Assembly (NCBI GenBank): GCA_964489525.1
Contig: CAZAYY010000009.1
Location: 93,414-157,413, forward strand
Source of the DNA: CAZAYY01 sp964489525
GTDB lineage: Bacteria; Chloroflexota; Anaerolineae; Anaerolineales; JABWBV01
DNA length: 64,000 nt
Direction of reading: 5' to 3'
Part shown: positions 17,306 through 25,735 of the stretch, one piece after another
How positions within the stretch are numbered: position 1 is the stretch's first letter
Layout: every line of letters begins with the position of its first letter
Program-made: the position numbers and the translations under genes
The notes under the pieces: model-generated
Seen by the model: only the letters and a program-made list of their open reading frames with translations
Told to the model about the DNA's origin: nothing
Databases searched by the model: none

Positions 17306-18208
17306 TCACGCCTCGTCGGTGTCAATGGCCTGTTGGGTTACCCGGTAGATTTCATCCAGGCTTGCCCCGCGCGCTTTTTCAATCCGATCCATGCGTTTGT
17401 TGAATTGCGAGACGGCGTAATCTACGAAGACACTTTCTTCCAACCCAAAAGGAATGGGATTGTAGGGGGCCAACCCATCTGCAATCACCCCAACCGCAGG
17501 CAGGAAGAGGGTGTTCATTTGGTCTTCCAACACCTGCCAGAGGCTGTCGTTTTCTGCAATCAGCCGAGAAATCAGGAAAATGCCATAGGCAATATGCCGG
17601 GACTCATCCTGTTTCAGGTGGGCGATGCCTTTTTGAACGCCCGGCAGCCGCTTGTTGGCTGCCAGCATGGTGTAATAGGCATGGTAGCCGGTTTCAGCCA
17701 GCACGCCTTCTACAATCATGTTATAGGTGGCTGAGGCAATCACTTGCGCTTCAGGAGACCGGTCCACGCGCAGGCGGTTTAAGGCTTCGGGAAGGGCTTC
17801 ATAAAAAATTGCCTGGTAGTTTGGGCTGTGATAATGTTCCAGGTTGCCGTGAACCCCGGCCACATCAGTCAGGAAACGGGCGAAAAAGTCGGTGTGCTTG
17901 GCTTCTTCGAACAGAAATGTGGTTAAGAACATTTCTTCTTCCAAACGGCCCTCTTCTGCAATCGCCATGATGAGCGGCAGCAGGTCGAGGGTGACGGCTT
18001 CTTCCCCGGCCTGGAAAAGCGAAGTGAGCCGGAGAACCAGATCTTTTTCGGGTGCGCTGAAGGACAGCCAATCGCGTTTATCCTGGCTCAGGTCAATCTC
18101 GCTGGGGTTCCAAATGCCCAGGCGTTTGGCCTTTTCATACAAACGCATGGGCGGGATGTCGCGGCGCAGTCCCCGCCCGGTGGTGACAAATTCGGTGTGG
18201 CTCATCAT
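17306..18208 (-). CDS. R2-like ligand-binding oxidase (R2lox)
   Basis: 300 residues, ribonucleotide reductase R2-like ferritin fold. With the start at 18208 all six metal ligands fall at the numbers known for the Geobacillus enzyme: E69, E102, H105, E167, E202 and H205, and the cross-linking pair V72 and Y162 is also there (GEEAVTLDLLP, ATYNMIVEG). R2lox proteins hold a Mn/Fe centre and a long-chain fatty acid and make a Val-Tyr ether bond; their physiological oxidation is unknown. No R1 partner lies nearby, which agrees with an R2lox rather than NrdB. It sits 12 bases after a four-helix membrane protein and 2 bases before ygfZ. Confidence 0.93.
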   Translation of the reverse strand: MMSHTEFVTTGRGLRRDIPPMRLYEKAKRLGIWNPSEIDLSQDKRDWLSFSAPEKDLVLRLTSLFQAGEEAVTLDLLPLIMAIAEEGRLEEEMFLTTFLFEEAKHTDFFARFLTDVAGVHGNLEHYHSPNYQAIFYEALPEALNRLRVDRSPEAQVIASATYNMIVEGVLAETGYHAYYTMLAANKRLPGVQKGIAHLKQDESRHIAYGIFLISRLIAENDSLWQVLEDQMNTLFLPAVGVIADGLAPYNPIPFGLEESVFVDYAVSQFNKRMDRIEKARGASLDEIYRVTQQAIDTDEA

Positions 18209-18220
18209 CAGGCCTTGGGT

Positions 18221-18676
18221 TTAGAACCCGCCCAAAAAGGAGGGAAGAATTCGGTCCCAGGGCATGCCAAGCAAAACCAGCAAGAAGGCCAGGCCCATGA
18301 ACACCAGGGCTGTGCGCTGTTTGAGGGCATCTGCGGCTTTCTTTACCCGGCTGCTGCCGATGTGGGCTGCGGTGACGGCAAGCAGGTTGTAAAAAGCATG
18401 TTCCAATACATAGAACCGCTGCACCGCGATTCCCATTGCTGTACCCATGTCTTGCAGTGCGGCCTGGACAATGGGGCTGATGATGTACAGAATAATCCCC
18501 AGGGTCAGTTGGATATCCATGGCAATGGTGGTGAACAGGAGAATTTTGCGGTCTTGTTCGCTCCAGGCCTTTTTCTGCTGCCAGCCCAAAAATGCCCGGA
18601 CAACAGCACCTAACAATAAAAAGAATACAACATAGCGATTAATGGAATGAACGCCAAGAACAAGATTGTAAAACAT
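18221..18676 (-). CDS. Four-helix membrane protein, possible small cytochrome b-like
   Basis: 151 residues with four hydrophobic helices (VVFFLLLGAVVRAFLGW, LFTTIAMDIQLTLGIILYI, FYNLLAVTAAHIG, TALVFMGLAFLLVLLG). Histidines occur in or near helices (GVHSINRY, VLEHAFYN, AAHIGSS), as in small membrane proteins often labelled cytochrome B, but heme binding is not proven. The start at 18676 has GCGAGG about 6 bases upstream; the longer frame runs into the upstream promoter region. First gene of an operon with R2lox and ygfZ, 12 bases before R2lox. Confidence 0.65.
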   Translation of the reverse strand: MFYNLVLGVHSINRYVVFFLLLGAVVRAFLGWQQKKAWSEQDRKILLFTTIAMDIQLTLGIILYIISPIVQAALQDMGTAMGIAVQRFYVLEHAFYNLLAVTAAHIGSSRVKKAADALKQRTALVFMGLAFLLVLLGMPWDRILPSFLGGF

Positions 18677-18868
18677 GCAGTACCTCGCTTGAAAAATGGT
18701 TGTAAGACTCACCGGGGGACATACCACCCGTTTGGGTTATTGTACCAACTCAGGCTGGGATATGGGGATGAGAGCACGAAAAGTTGTTAGAACCAGCAGT
18801 CCTAAATCGGAGCAATTCAAAGTTGTTTTATCGCATCCTGGGCTTTTATTTATGATACACTTCTCCCC

Positions 18869-20461
18869 ATGGCATACCCTTCGATTCCTCTTTCTACCCT
18901 GCTGCGCCTGGCTTCGCCTGAGGGCGTGGTCTGGGCTTCCCCGGCCCCGGACGACACCCTGGTAACCTGGGTGATGGGCAACGTGGAACTGGCCAAGGGT
19001 GGTGAGGCCTGGCTGGTGGACAGCCAGCAGGTTTCGGTTGAACATGCCCGGCTGGCCCAAAAGCACGGCATTGTCGTGATCATCGTTGTGGGGATGCCCG
19101 TCAACCTGCCCCAATTCAGCCAGGTGGGCATTCCGGTGGTTTGCCTGCCCCATCAAACCGATTTTGTGGAAACCTTTCGCATGCTGCTGACCATCCTGGT
19201 CAACCAGCGCGCCCATCTGATGGAATGGGGCAATAAATTCAGCGCCCGGCTTTCCCAACTGGAGGCAGAAGGCGCGGGTTTAAACGCCCTGGTTGAGGAA
19301 CTGCGTGAAATGAGTGGGAAAGCGGTTTTGGTTCAAGATAAATACCTGAGCAGCCTTGCCCAATCCATTCCCGCTGCATTTCGCCCAACCTGGGAAAAAA
19401 TCTCGCTCCACCTGGAAGATGTGGAAAGTTTGCCGATTGTTTTGCGCGACCGCAAAGAAGCGGGCAAGCAAAACGCCTTGCTCAGCCAGGGGCTGACCGA
19501 GACCTGCGAACGGCTGGTTGCGCCCATCAACGTGGGTGGTATGGCCCGGGGGTATCTTTCCCTGGTGGGTAGGGTGGGTGAGTTAGACGACCTGGATCGG
19601 GTGATTGTTGAACAGGGTGCAGAAGTGGTGGCCATGGAAATGTCCCGCTCAAAAGCCATTCGGGAAACTGAAAAACGCCTGAAGGGAGACTGGCTCAGTG
19701 CACTGCTGCAAGGCGAACTTTCGCCGCGCGATGCTCGCCTGTGGACCCAGGAAATTGGCCTGGATATGGCCCAGGCGCATGTCTGCCTGCGGTTTTGTTG
19801 GAGCGCCGATGCGCACCCCTCTTACCGGCGGCTCGAAACCCTGGTGAATGGCGAGGTAGCCCGTAGCGAGCTTAAGGTGCTGGTTACGCAGCTGGAAGAA
19901 GAAGTCGTGTGCTTTTGCGAGGTGGGCGCTGGCCAGGCCCGTCCAGATTCGGCCATTGCCCTGGGGCGCAGCGTGCTGGATAAGGCGATGCTGAATTTTC
20001 CCGACTCGAACCCACGCTGCGGGATTGGCTTCCCCGCTTCAGAGCTGGCCAGTTGGAACGAAACCTTTCGCCAGGCAGGCCAGGCCCTTGAGATGGCTCG
20101 CCGGCTCAGTGAAAACCGCCCGCTTTACTTTCCGGACCTTTCGGTTTACCGCCTGCTGCTCCAGGTGGAACACAGCCCAGAATTGAGCGACTTCTACCAG
20201 GAACTGCTGGGCCCGCTGCTGGGTTATGAAAGTGGGGATGAGTTGATTAAAACCCTGGATGCCTACTTTGAACGCAATGGCAACCTGAAAAAGACCGCCA
20301 ACGCGCTTTATATTCACCGCAACACCCTGCTCTACAGGTTGGAGCGCATCAAAGAAATCACTGGCCTCGACCTGGACGACCCCGAAACCCGCCTGGCCTT
20401 GCAGCTGACTTTGCGGATTCATAAGATGCTCGGACAACCGCCCCGCCAGCGCCCCTCCTGA
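18869..20461 (+). CDS. PucR/CdaR-family transcriptional regulator
   Basis: 530 residues. The C-terminus holds the PucR-type helix-turn-helix: LDAYFERNGNLKKTA, NALYIHRNTLLYRLERI and TGLDLDDPETRLALQLTL. The N-terminal third (SPEGVVWASPAPDDTLVTWV) resembles the PucR ligand domain and the middle a GAF-like region followed by a degenerate cyclase-like fold. These regulators respond to small metabolites such as purines or sugar acids. TATGAT lies at 18851-18856, 12 bases before the ATG, so the leader is very short; no Shine-Dalgarno site is visible. Target unknown; the ABC exporter 360 bases downstream is one candidate. Confidence 0.8.
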   Translation: MAYPSIPLSTLLRLASPEGVVWASPAPDDTLVTWVMGNVELAKGGEAWLVDSQQVSVEHARLAQKHGIVVIIVVGMPVNLPQFSQVGIPVVCLPHQTDFVETFRMLLTILVNQRAHLMEWGNKFSARLSQLEAEGAGLNALVEELREMSGKAVLVQDKYLSSLAQSIPAAFRPTWEKISLHLEDVESLPIVLRDRKEAGKQNALLSQGLTETCERLVAPINVGGMARGYLSLVGRVGELDDLDRVIVEQGAEVVAMEMSRSKAIRETEKRLKGDWLSALLQGELSPRDARLWTQEIGLDMAQAHVCLRFCWSADAHPSYRRLETLVNGEVARSELKVLVTQLEEEVVCFCEVGAGQARPDSAIALGRSVLDKAMLNFPDSNPRCGIGFPASELASWNETFRQAGQALEMARRLSENRPLYFPDLSVYRLLLQVEHSPELSDFYQELLGPLLGYESGDELIKTLDAYFERNGNLKKTANALYIHRNTLLYRLERIKEITGLDLDDPETRLALQLTLRIHKMLGQPPRQRPS

Positions 20462-20520
20462 ACCGACGAATGACATCCTTAATAGGCCGTTGCAAGCCTC
20501 CCCAGGGACGAAGCAACCTC

Positions 20521-20540
20521 CCGGTTTTGCGCTAAACCGG
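20521..20540. other. Small stem-loop after the PucR gene
   Basis: CCGGTTT and AAACCGG pair around a 6-base loop, 60 bases after the stop codon. No T-run follows, so it is at most a weak terminator. Confidence 0.35.
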
Positions 20541-20553
20541 CTTTGCAATTCCG

Positions 20554-20652
20554 ATTACACCGAGACCCCAGAGAAAAAATTCAGAGAGCCACCGAGTTTT
20601 TTTAAAAATATCTCAGTGGCTCTCAGTGTTTCTCCGTGGCCCTCTGTGTAAT
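20554..20652. repeat. 99-bp imperfect palindrome of CACxGAGA / TCTCxGTG type
   Basis: ATTACAC at 20554-20560 mirrors GTGTAAT at 20646-20652; inside, GAGAGCCACCGAG (20584-20596) faces CTCAGTGGCTCTC (20612-20624) across a T/A-rich centre. The wording CAGAGAAA / TTTCTCCGTGGCCCTCTGTG resembles a repeat that I recall from many bacterial genomes. It lies in the 359-base gene-free space between the PucR gene and the ABC exporter. Confidence 0.6.
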
Positions 20653-20706
20653 TGTCGTATCCTATTAAAAATCCTTAACTTTCAGCAGAATTTTTGGCTA
20701 AAGGTA

Positions 20707-20712
20707 TATAAT
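20707..20712 (+). promoter_or_regulatory. -10 box TATAAT upstream of the ABC exporter
   Basis: A perfect TATAAT 108 bases before the ATG at 20821. No convincing -35 is found at the right distance. A degenerate C/G-rich repeat (20731-20760) lies in the leader. Confidence 0.4.
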
Positions 20713-20820
20713 TAAGGATAGCAGTGCCTCACCTCTGCCCCCCGGCCTTGGGGTACGGGCGAATCGGTGAGCAACCGCCAGGAACCCATAAACTGGCAAA
20801 TTTTTTTTCAGGAGGATTGG

Positions 20821-21798
20821 ATGTCAGCAATTTTACAAGTTAACCAGCTTGTTAAGAAATATGGGGATTTCACCGCCGTCAAGGAGGTGAGCTTCGAAAT
20901 CCAGGAAGGTGAAATTTTCAGCCTGCTTGGCCCAAATGGGGCTGGTAAAACCACCACCATCTCCATGCTGTCCACCCTTTACCAGGTCACCAGCGGCGAT
21001 GCCACTATTGGGGGGTTTTCGGTTCTCAAAGACCCGATGGCTGTTCGCAAGCTCATTGGTGTGGTGCCCCAGGAAATTGCCCTGTATGATGACCTGACCG
21101 CCCGCGAAAACCTGGTGTTTTGGGGGCAGATGTACGGCCTGGCTGGCAAAGCGTTGAAAGCCCGAGTGGAGCAGGTTCTTGAGGAAATCGGGTTGGTGGA
21201 TAAAGCCAACCAGCGGGTGAAAACGTATTCTGGCGGGATGAAACGCCGTGTGAATATTGGCGTGGGGCTGCTGCATCAGCCCCGCCTGCTTTTTATGGAC
21301 GAGCCGACCGTAGGGATTGACCCCCAATCGCGCCGTGCGATTCTCGACACCGTGAAAGCCCTTAACCAGGCCGGCATGACGGTTCTGTACACCACCCACT
21401 ATATGGAAGAAGCCCAGGAGCTTTCGCACCGGGTGGGCATTATTGATCACGGTGAATTAATTGCCATCGGCACCCAGGCCGAACTCACCCGCCAGGTCGG
21501 GCATATGGAAACCCTGGTCATTACCCTGGCTGGCGGCCCACAGGTTGAAGATGCAGCCGCTTCGGGCTCTCCCCTGGCCGGCCCGTTGGGGGAGCGGGTT
21601 CGAGGCCTGCCCCTGGTGCATCAGGTCAATGTTCAGGAAGATACCCTCCAGGTCATGACCCCCAACGCCGAAGATATCCTGGCGGCAGTGGTCACCCTGG
21701 CTAACGAAGACCACTATCGCATCCGTTCGGTAGATATTGAAGAGCCCAACCTCGAAGCAGTCTTTTTGCACCTGACTGGCCGGGCGCTGCGCGACTGA
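20821..21798 (+). CDS. ABC-2 exporter ATP-binding protein (DrrA/NatA-like)
   Basis: 325 residues. Walker A GPNGAGKTTT, signature YSGGMKRR, Walker B LLFMDEPTVGID and switch YTTHYMEEA are intact, with the extra C-terminal DUF4162-like domain of drug or Na exporters. It powers the two permeases that follow. The ATG at 20821 has AGGAGG 5 bases upstream, which rules out the longer frame from 20767. Confidence 0.92.
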   Translation: MSAILQVNQLVKKYGDFTAVKEVSFEIQEGEIFSLLGPNGAGKTTTISMLSTLYQVTSGDATIGGFSVLKDPMAVRKLIGVVPQEIALYDDLTARENLVFWGQMYGLAGKALKARVEQVLEEIGLVDKANQRVKTYSGGMKRRVNIGVGLLHQPRLLFMDEPTVGIDPQSRRAILDTVKALNQAGMTVLYTTHYMEEAQELSHRVGIIDHGELIAIGTQAELTRQVGHMETLVITLAGGPQVEDAAASGSPLAGPLGERVRGLPLVHQVNVQEDTLQVMTPNAEDILAAVVTLANEDHYRIRSVDIEEPNLEAVFLHLTGRALRD

Positions 21799-21815
21799 GC
21801 CACTGCAGGCGGTGT

Positions 21816-23078
21816 ATGATGTTAAAGATGATTCAAATTGGATTCAAAGATGTCCGCCTGGCCTTTCGAGACCGGGCTGCACTGACCCTGATGCTCCTGG
21901 CGCCTTTTTTGCTCACGGTCGGGTTGGGTTTTGTCACGGGCCGCTTTTCAGGCAGCAGTTCTTCTGGTTTGGGGGATATCCCCGTCGTGATGGTCAACCA
22001 GGACAACAACCAGTTGGGCAACGCCCTGGTGGATGTGTTTACTTCAGAAGACCTGGCCGACCTGCTGGCCCCCACCCTGGAAACCGACCTGGCCCTGGCT
22101 CGCAAACAGGTGGATGAAGACCAGGTTGCCGCAGTGGTTTTTATCCCGGCCGGGTTTACCACCAGCATTATCCCCGACCCCGCCGCTTCCCAAAGCGCTG
22201 CAGAAAAGGTGATGATTGAAGTTTATGCCAACCCCTCGCGCCCGACCAGTTCGGGTATTGTCCAGACCATTGTAGACGAGTTTGTCGGGCGGGTGGAAAT
22301 TGCCCGGATTGGCGGCGAGGTAGCCATATCGCGCTTGCTGTTGACCGGGATCATTGCGCCCGACCCAACCCAAATTGCCGAATTAGGCTCGGAAATCGGG
22401 CAGCGCATGTCGGACCGGGTTGCGGAAGAAGTGGTGCTTCTAAAATCTACCGAGGCCGCCGAAGAAGAAACGGGTTTTGATGTCCTGGCCTACCTGGCTC
22501 CCGGCATGGCACTGATGTTCCTGATGTTTACTGTTACGTATGGAGGCCGATCCATTTTGTTGGAACGAAACCTGGGCACGCTGCCCCGTTTGCTGGTTTC
22601 ACCAACGACAACTGCTGAGGTGTTGGGCGGCAAGGTAGTGGGGATTTTTCTCACAGGGGTGGCGCAGTTGGTGATTCTGATTGGCGGCTCTGGCCTGCTG
22701 TTTTCGCTGAACTGGGGTGACCCGCTTGGTGTGGCAGCGCTGATCCTGGCGGCGGTGTTTGGGGCTTCAGGGTGGGGAATGCTGCTCACCGCGTTGGTGC
22801 GCACCCCCGGCCAGGCCAGCAGCCTCGGTTCGGCGTTGATGCTCACCTTTGGCATTCTGGGCGGGTCTTTCATTTCGCTTAACAATTTACCGCCAGCCAT
22901 TCGCCTGGTCAGCCGGATTACCCCCAACGCATGGGGGCTGGATGGCTTCACCACCCTTGCCCTGGGCGGCACATTGGCCGACCTGGGCGAGCCTCTTTTG
23001 GCGCTTATGGTGATGGGTGGCGTTTTGTTTGGCGCTGCCCTTGTTTTGTTTAACCGCCAGACCGTTGTGCAAAGGTAA
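21816..23078 (+). CDS. ABC-2 type permease, first subunit
   Basis: 420 residues. One N-terminal helix, a large extracytoplasmic domain (about residues 40-220), then five C-terminal helices including SPTTTAEVLGGKVVGIF and the typical closing segment ITPNAWGLDGF. This is the YhgE/DrrB/NatB-type permease layout. It begins 17 bases after the ATPase gene and likely forms a heterodimer with the next product. Cargo unknown: lipid, drug or peptide are all possible. Confidence 0.87.
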   Translation: MMLKMIQIGFKDVRLAFRDRAALTLMLLAPFLLTVGLGFVTGRFSGSSSSGLGDIPVVMVNQDNNQLGNALVDVFTSEDLADLLAPTLETDLALARKQVDEDQVAAVVFIPAGFTTSIIPDPAASQSAAEKVMIEVYANPSRPTSSGIVQTIVDEFVGRVEIARIGGEVAISRLLLTGIIAPDPTQIAELGSEIGQRMSDRVAEEVVLLKSTEAAEEETGFDVLAYLAPGMALMFLMFTVTYGGRSILLERNLGTLPRLLVSPTTTAEVLGGKVVGIFLTGVAQLVILIGGSGLLFSLNWGDPLGVAALILAAVFGASGWGMLLTALVRTPGQASSLGSALMLTFGILGGSFISLNNLPPAIRLVSRITPNAWGLDGFTTLALGGTLADLGEPLLALMVMGGVLFGAALVLFNRQTVVQR

Positions 23079-23082
23079 AGCC

Positions 23083-24300
23083 ATGAACTTCCAAAACTCC
23101 CCCTTGCAGAAAATATTCGCAATCAGTTGGAAAGATGCCCTGATTCGCTTTTCAAGCGCCTCAGAATTGTTGTTTTTTATTGTTTTGCCCCTCTTTTTCA
23201 CCTTCTTGCTCGCTGGCGGCACTCCCTCTGGCGATGCCGATTCTCGCATCCTGGTCTTGGTGGTGGACGAAGCGCAAACGACCTTGAGCGTTGAAGTGAT
23301 TGCCTCGCTGGAGCGCTCCACCGCGGTCCAGCCCAGGTTGGTTTCTCAGGAAGAAGCAGAGGAATCTTTTGATGAACGCACAGTCTCTGCAGTTCTGGTC
23401 ATTCCCGCTGGATTTGACCTTGCGGCGCTGGCTTCGGGCGAATCTCAACTTGATTTACGCATGCAGCCCAACAGCCTGAATGCCCAGGTGGTCCAACGGG
23501 CCTTGCAGACCATCAGCCGGCAGGTGGGCAGCGCCGTTGAAATTGCCCGTTTAAGCGTGGAAGAAGCCGAACGCCTGCGCCCATTTGCGTCCGAAGCCGA
23601 TCGCCAGGCTTATTACCAGCAGGCCTTTCAAGCAGCCCAGGAACAAGTCAAGAACATGCCCCAGCGGGTCCAGGTGGTGCGGGGCAGCACCCCCGACCAG
23701 GTGGAATACGACCCCGCTGCCAATTCGTCTGCCGGGCAGCTGATAACCTGGGTCTTTATTCCTTTGTTAGGCATTTCTGCCATGTATGCCTTCGAACGCC
23801 AGCAGGGCACCTTGCGGCGTTTGCTGGTCACCCCCACTGCGAAGGCCACCTTTATCCTGGGCACCATAACGGGCCAGGTTGCGGTGGCGGTGGTTCAGGT
23901 TGCCTTGTTGGTTGCTTTTGGCGTTTATGTCATGAAACTGGGTTGGGGCCGCGACCTGCCAGCGCTGGCGGTGATTTTGTTTTCTTTTATTCTGGCCGGG
24001 GCAGCCATGGGGACGATGTTGGGTGCTTTCGTTAAAACCGACGGCCAGGCCAATGGCTTGAGCATTATGTTGGGCATGGTGATGGCGCTGTTGGGCGGCT
24101 GCTGGTATCCGATTGAGTTGTTTCCAGAATTTGTGCGCACCGCGGTAAAAGTGCTGCCCACCAGTTGGGCCATGCAAGGCATGCTCGACCTTGTGCTGCG
24201 TGGCAAGGGGCTGGTGGATGTCTTGCCCGAAGCCGGGGTGCTGCTAGGGTTTGCAGCAATCTTTTTCGTAGTTGGCGCAGCCCGATTCCGGTTTGAGTGA
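23083..24300 (+). CDS. ABC-2 type permease, second subunit
   Basis: 405 residues with the same layout as the previous gene: helix near residues 25-45, extracytoplasmic domain, five C-terminal helices (LLVTPTAKATFILGTITGQ, GMVMALLGGCWYPIELFPEF, VLPTSWAMQGMLDLVL). The ATG at 23083 (MNFQNSPLQ) follows the upstream stop by 4 bases; the longer frame would overlap the first permease. Together the three genes encode one exporter. Confidence 0.87.
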   Translation: MNFQNSPLQKIFAISWKDALIRFSSASELLFFIVLPLFFTFLLAGGTPSGDADSRILVLVVDEAQTTLSVEVIASLERSTAVQPRLVSQEEAEESFDERTVSAVLVIPAGFDLAALASGESQLDLRMQPNSLNAQVVQRALQTISRQVGSAVEIARLSVEEAERLRPFASEADRQAYYQQAFQAAQEQVKNMPQRVQVVRGSTPDQVEYDPAANSSAGQLITWVFIPLLGISAMYAFERQQGTLRRLLVTPTAKATFILGTITGQVAVAVVQVALLVAFGVYVMKLGWGRDLPALAVILFSFILAGAAMGTMLGAFVKTDGQANGLSIMLGMVMALLGGCWYPIELFPEFVRTAVKVLPTSWAMQGMLDLVLRGKGLVDVLPEAGVLLGFAAIFFVVGAARFRFE

Positions 24301-24310
24301 TTGCCCCGGC

Positions 24311-25735
24311 ATGCCAGGAATTTCTTTGCCCGAAAAGTTCATCTCCCGGATGGAGCGTTTGCTGGGTGCAGAGGCAGGCGCTTTTCTCGCGGAATTTGAA
24401 AACGTACCCCGGGTTGGGCTGCGCGTGAACCCCCTGAAAATTCAACCAGAAGCATATCTGGCCAGCCTGCCCTTTGCCCACCAGCCCAACCCCTGGCTGC
24501 CCGAAGGGGCAATTTTGTTGGACGATGATGCCCCTGGCAAACACCCCCATCATGCTGCAGGTGTGTATTACCTGCAAGAGCCTTCCGCTGGGGCTGTGGT
24601 CCAGGTGTTAGCACCGCAGCCTGGCGAAAGGGTGCTCGACCTGGCAGCAGCCCCTGGCGGGAAAGCCACCCAGGTCGCCGCCGCACTGCAGGGCCAGGGC
24701 CTGTTGGTTGCCAATGAAATTCACCCCCAACGCGTTTGGGACCTGGCCGAAAACCTGGAACGTTGGGGCGTGCGCAATGCGATTGTGCTTAATGAAACCC
24801 CGGAGCGCCTGGCGCAGCGCTTCCCTGGTTATTTCGACCGGGTGCTGGTGGACGCTCCCTGTTCTGGCGAAGGCATGTTCCGCAAAAGCCCGGCTGCCCT
24901 GGCAGAATGGTCGCCGGAACTGGTTCAGGGATGTGCCCTGCGCCAGGGTTCCATCCTGTCTCCAGCAGCGCAGATGGTGCGCCCTGGCGGCTGGTTGGTC
25001 TACTCCACCTGCACCTTTGCCCCCGAAGAAAACGAGGGGGTAATTTCCCAATTTTTGCAAGAAAACCCCAAATTTTCACTGGTGCCTGTGTCCCGCTTTC
25101 CTGGTTTTCAACCGGGCAGGCAAAGTTGGTACCCTGGTGGTCCTGCTGAACTGGCCCAAACCGTGCGGATTTTCCCCCATGCTTCTCCGGGGGAAGGTCA
25201 TTTCATCGCCCTGCTGCGCTGCCAGGGAGTTCCAGAGCCAGAAACCCCTACCCCAAAGCGCACCAAAGCGCACCCCTCACTCCCTACGGGAAGCAGGTTG
25301 CCCGCCCCCGTCCAGGCGCAGTTCAGTGCATTCTGGCAGGATGCGTTTCAAACCGCCCCAGACCTGGCAAACCTGGCCCTGGTGGGCAGCTATGTGTATC
25401 GCCTGCCGGACCCTTCCCTGGATTTGCACGGCCTGAAGGTCATTCACCCGGGCTGGTGGTTAGGCGAAGCCCGCCCGGGTCGTTTTGAGCCATCTCATGC
25501 CCTGGCGTTGGCTGCCAGGCCTGGTGAAGTGCGCCGGGTGGTTTCTTACCCCGCCTCCTCTCCAGAAATTGGCGCTTACCTATCTGGCGAAGTGCTGCCT
25601 TCCCCGGGCGTGGATGGCTGGACCCTGGTGTGTGTGGACGGGTTTTCCCTGGGTTGGGGCAAGCGGGTTCGTGGTATATTAAAAAATCATTACCCAAAAG
25701 GTTTGCGCTGGAAAGGGAGAACACCCAATGTTTGA
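24311..25735 (+). CDS. RsmF-like (RsmB/NOP family) rRNA cytosine-5 methyltransferase
   Basis: 474 residues. SAM-binding motif LDLAAAPGGKATQVAAAL, the PC motif VDAPCSGEGMF and the catalytic TC motif YSTCTFAPEENEG identify an m5C RNA methyltransferase. The long C-terminus (HGLKVIHPGWWLGE, FSLGWGKRVRG) matches the PUA-like tail of RsmF/YebU rather than RsmB. It should methylate a cytosine of 16S rRNA. The ATG at 24311 lies 11 bases after the permease stop; the earlier frame start overlaps the permease. It overlaps the next gene by 8 bases. Confidence 0.87.
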   Translation: MPGISLPEKFISRMERLLGAEAGAFLAEFENVPRVGLRVNPLKIQPEAYLASLPFAHQPNPWLPEGAILLDDDAPGKHPHHAAGVYYLQEPSAGAVVQVLAPQPGERVLDLAAAPGGKATQVAAALQGQGLLVANEIHPQRVWDLAENLERWGVRNAIVLNETPERLAQRFPGYFDRVLVDAPCSGEGMFRKSPAALAEWSPELVQGCALRQGSILSPAAQMVRPGGWLVYSTCTFAPEENEGVISQFLQENPKFSLVPVSRFPGFQPGRQSWYPGGPAELAQTVRIFPHASPGEGHFIALLRCQGVPEPETPTPKRTKAHPSLPTGSRLPAPVQAQFSAFWQDAFQTAPDLANLALVGSYVYRLPDPSLDLHGLKVIHPGWWLGEARPGRFEPSHALALAARPGEVRRVVSYPASSPEIGAYLSGEVLPSPGVDGWTLVCVDGFSLGWGKRVRGILKNHYPKGLRWKGRTPNV

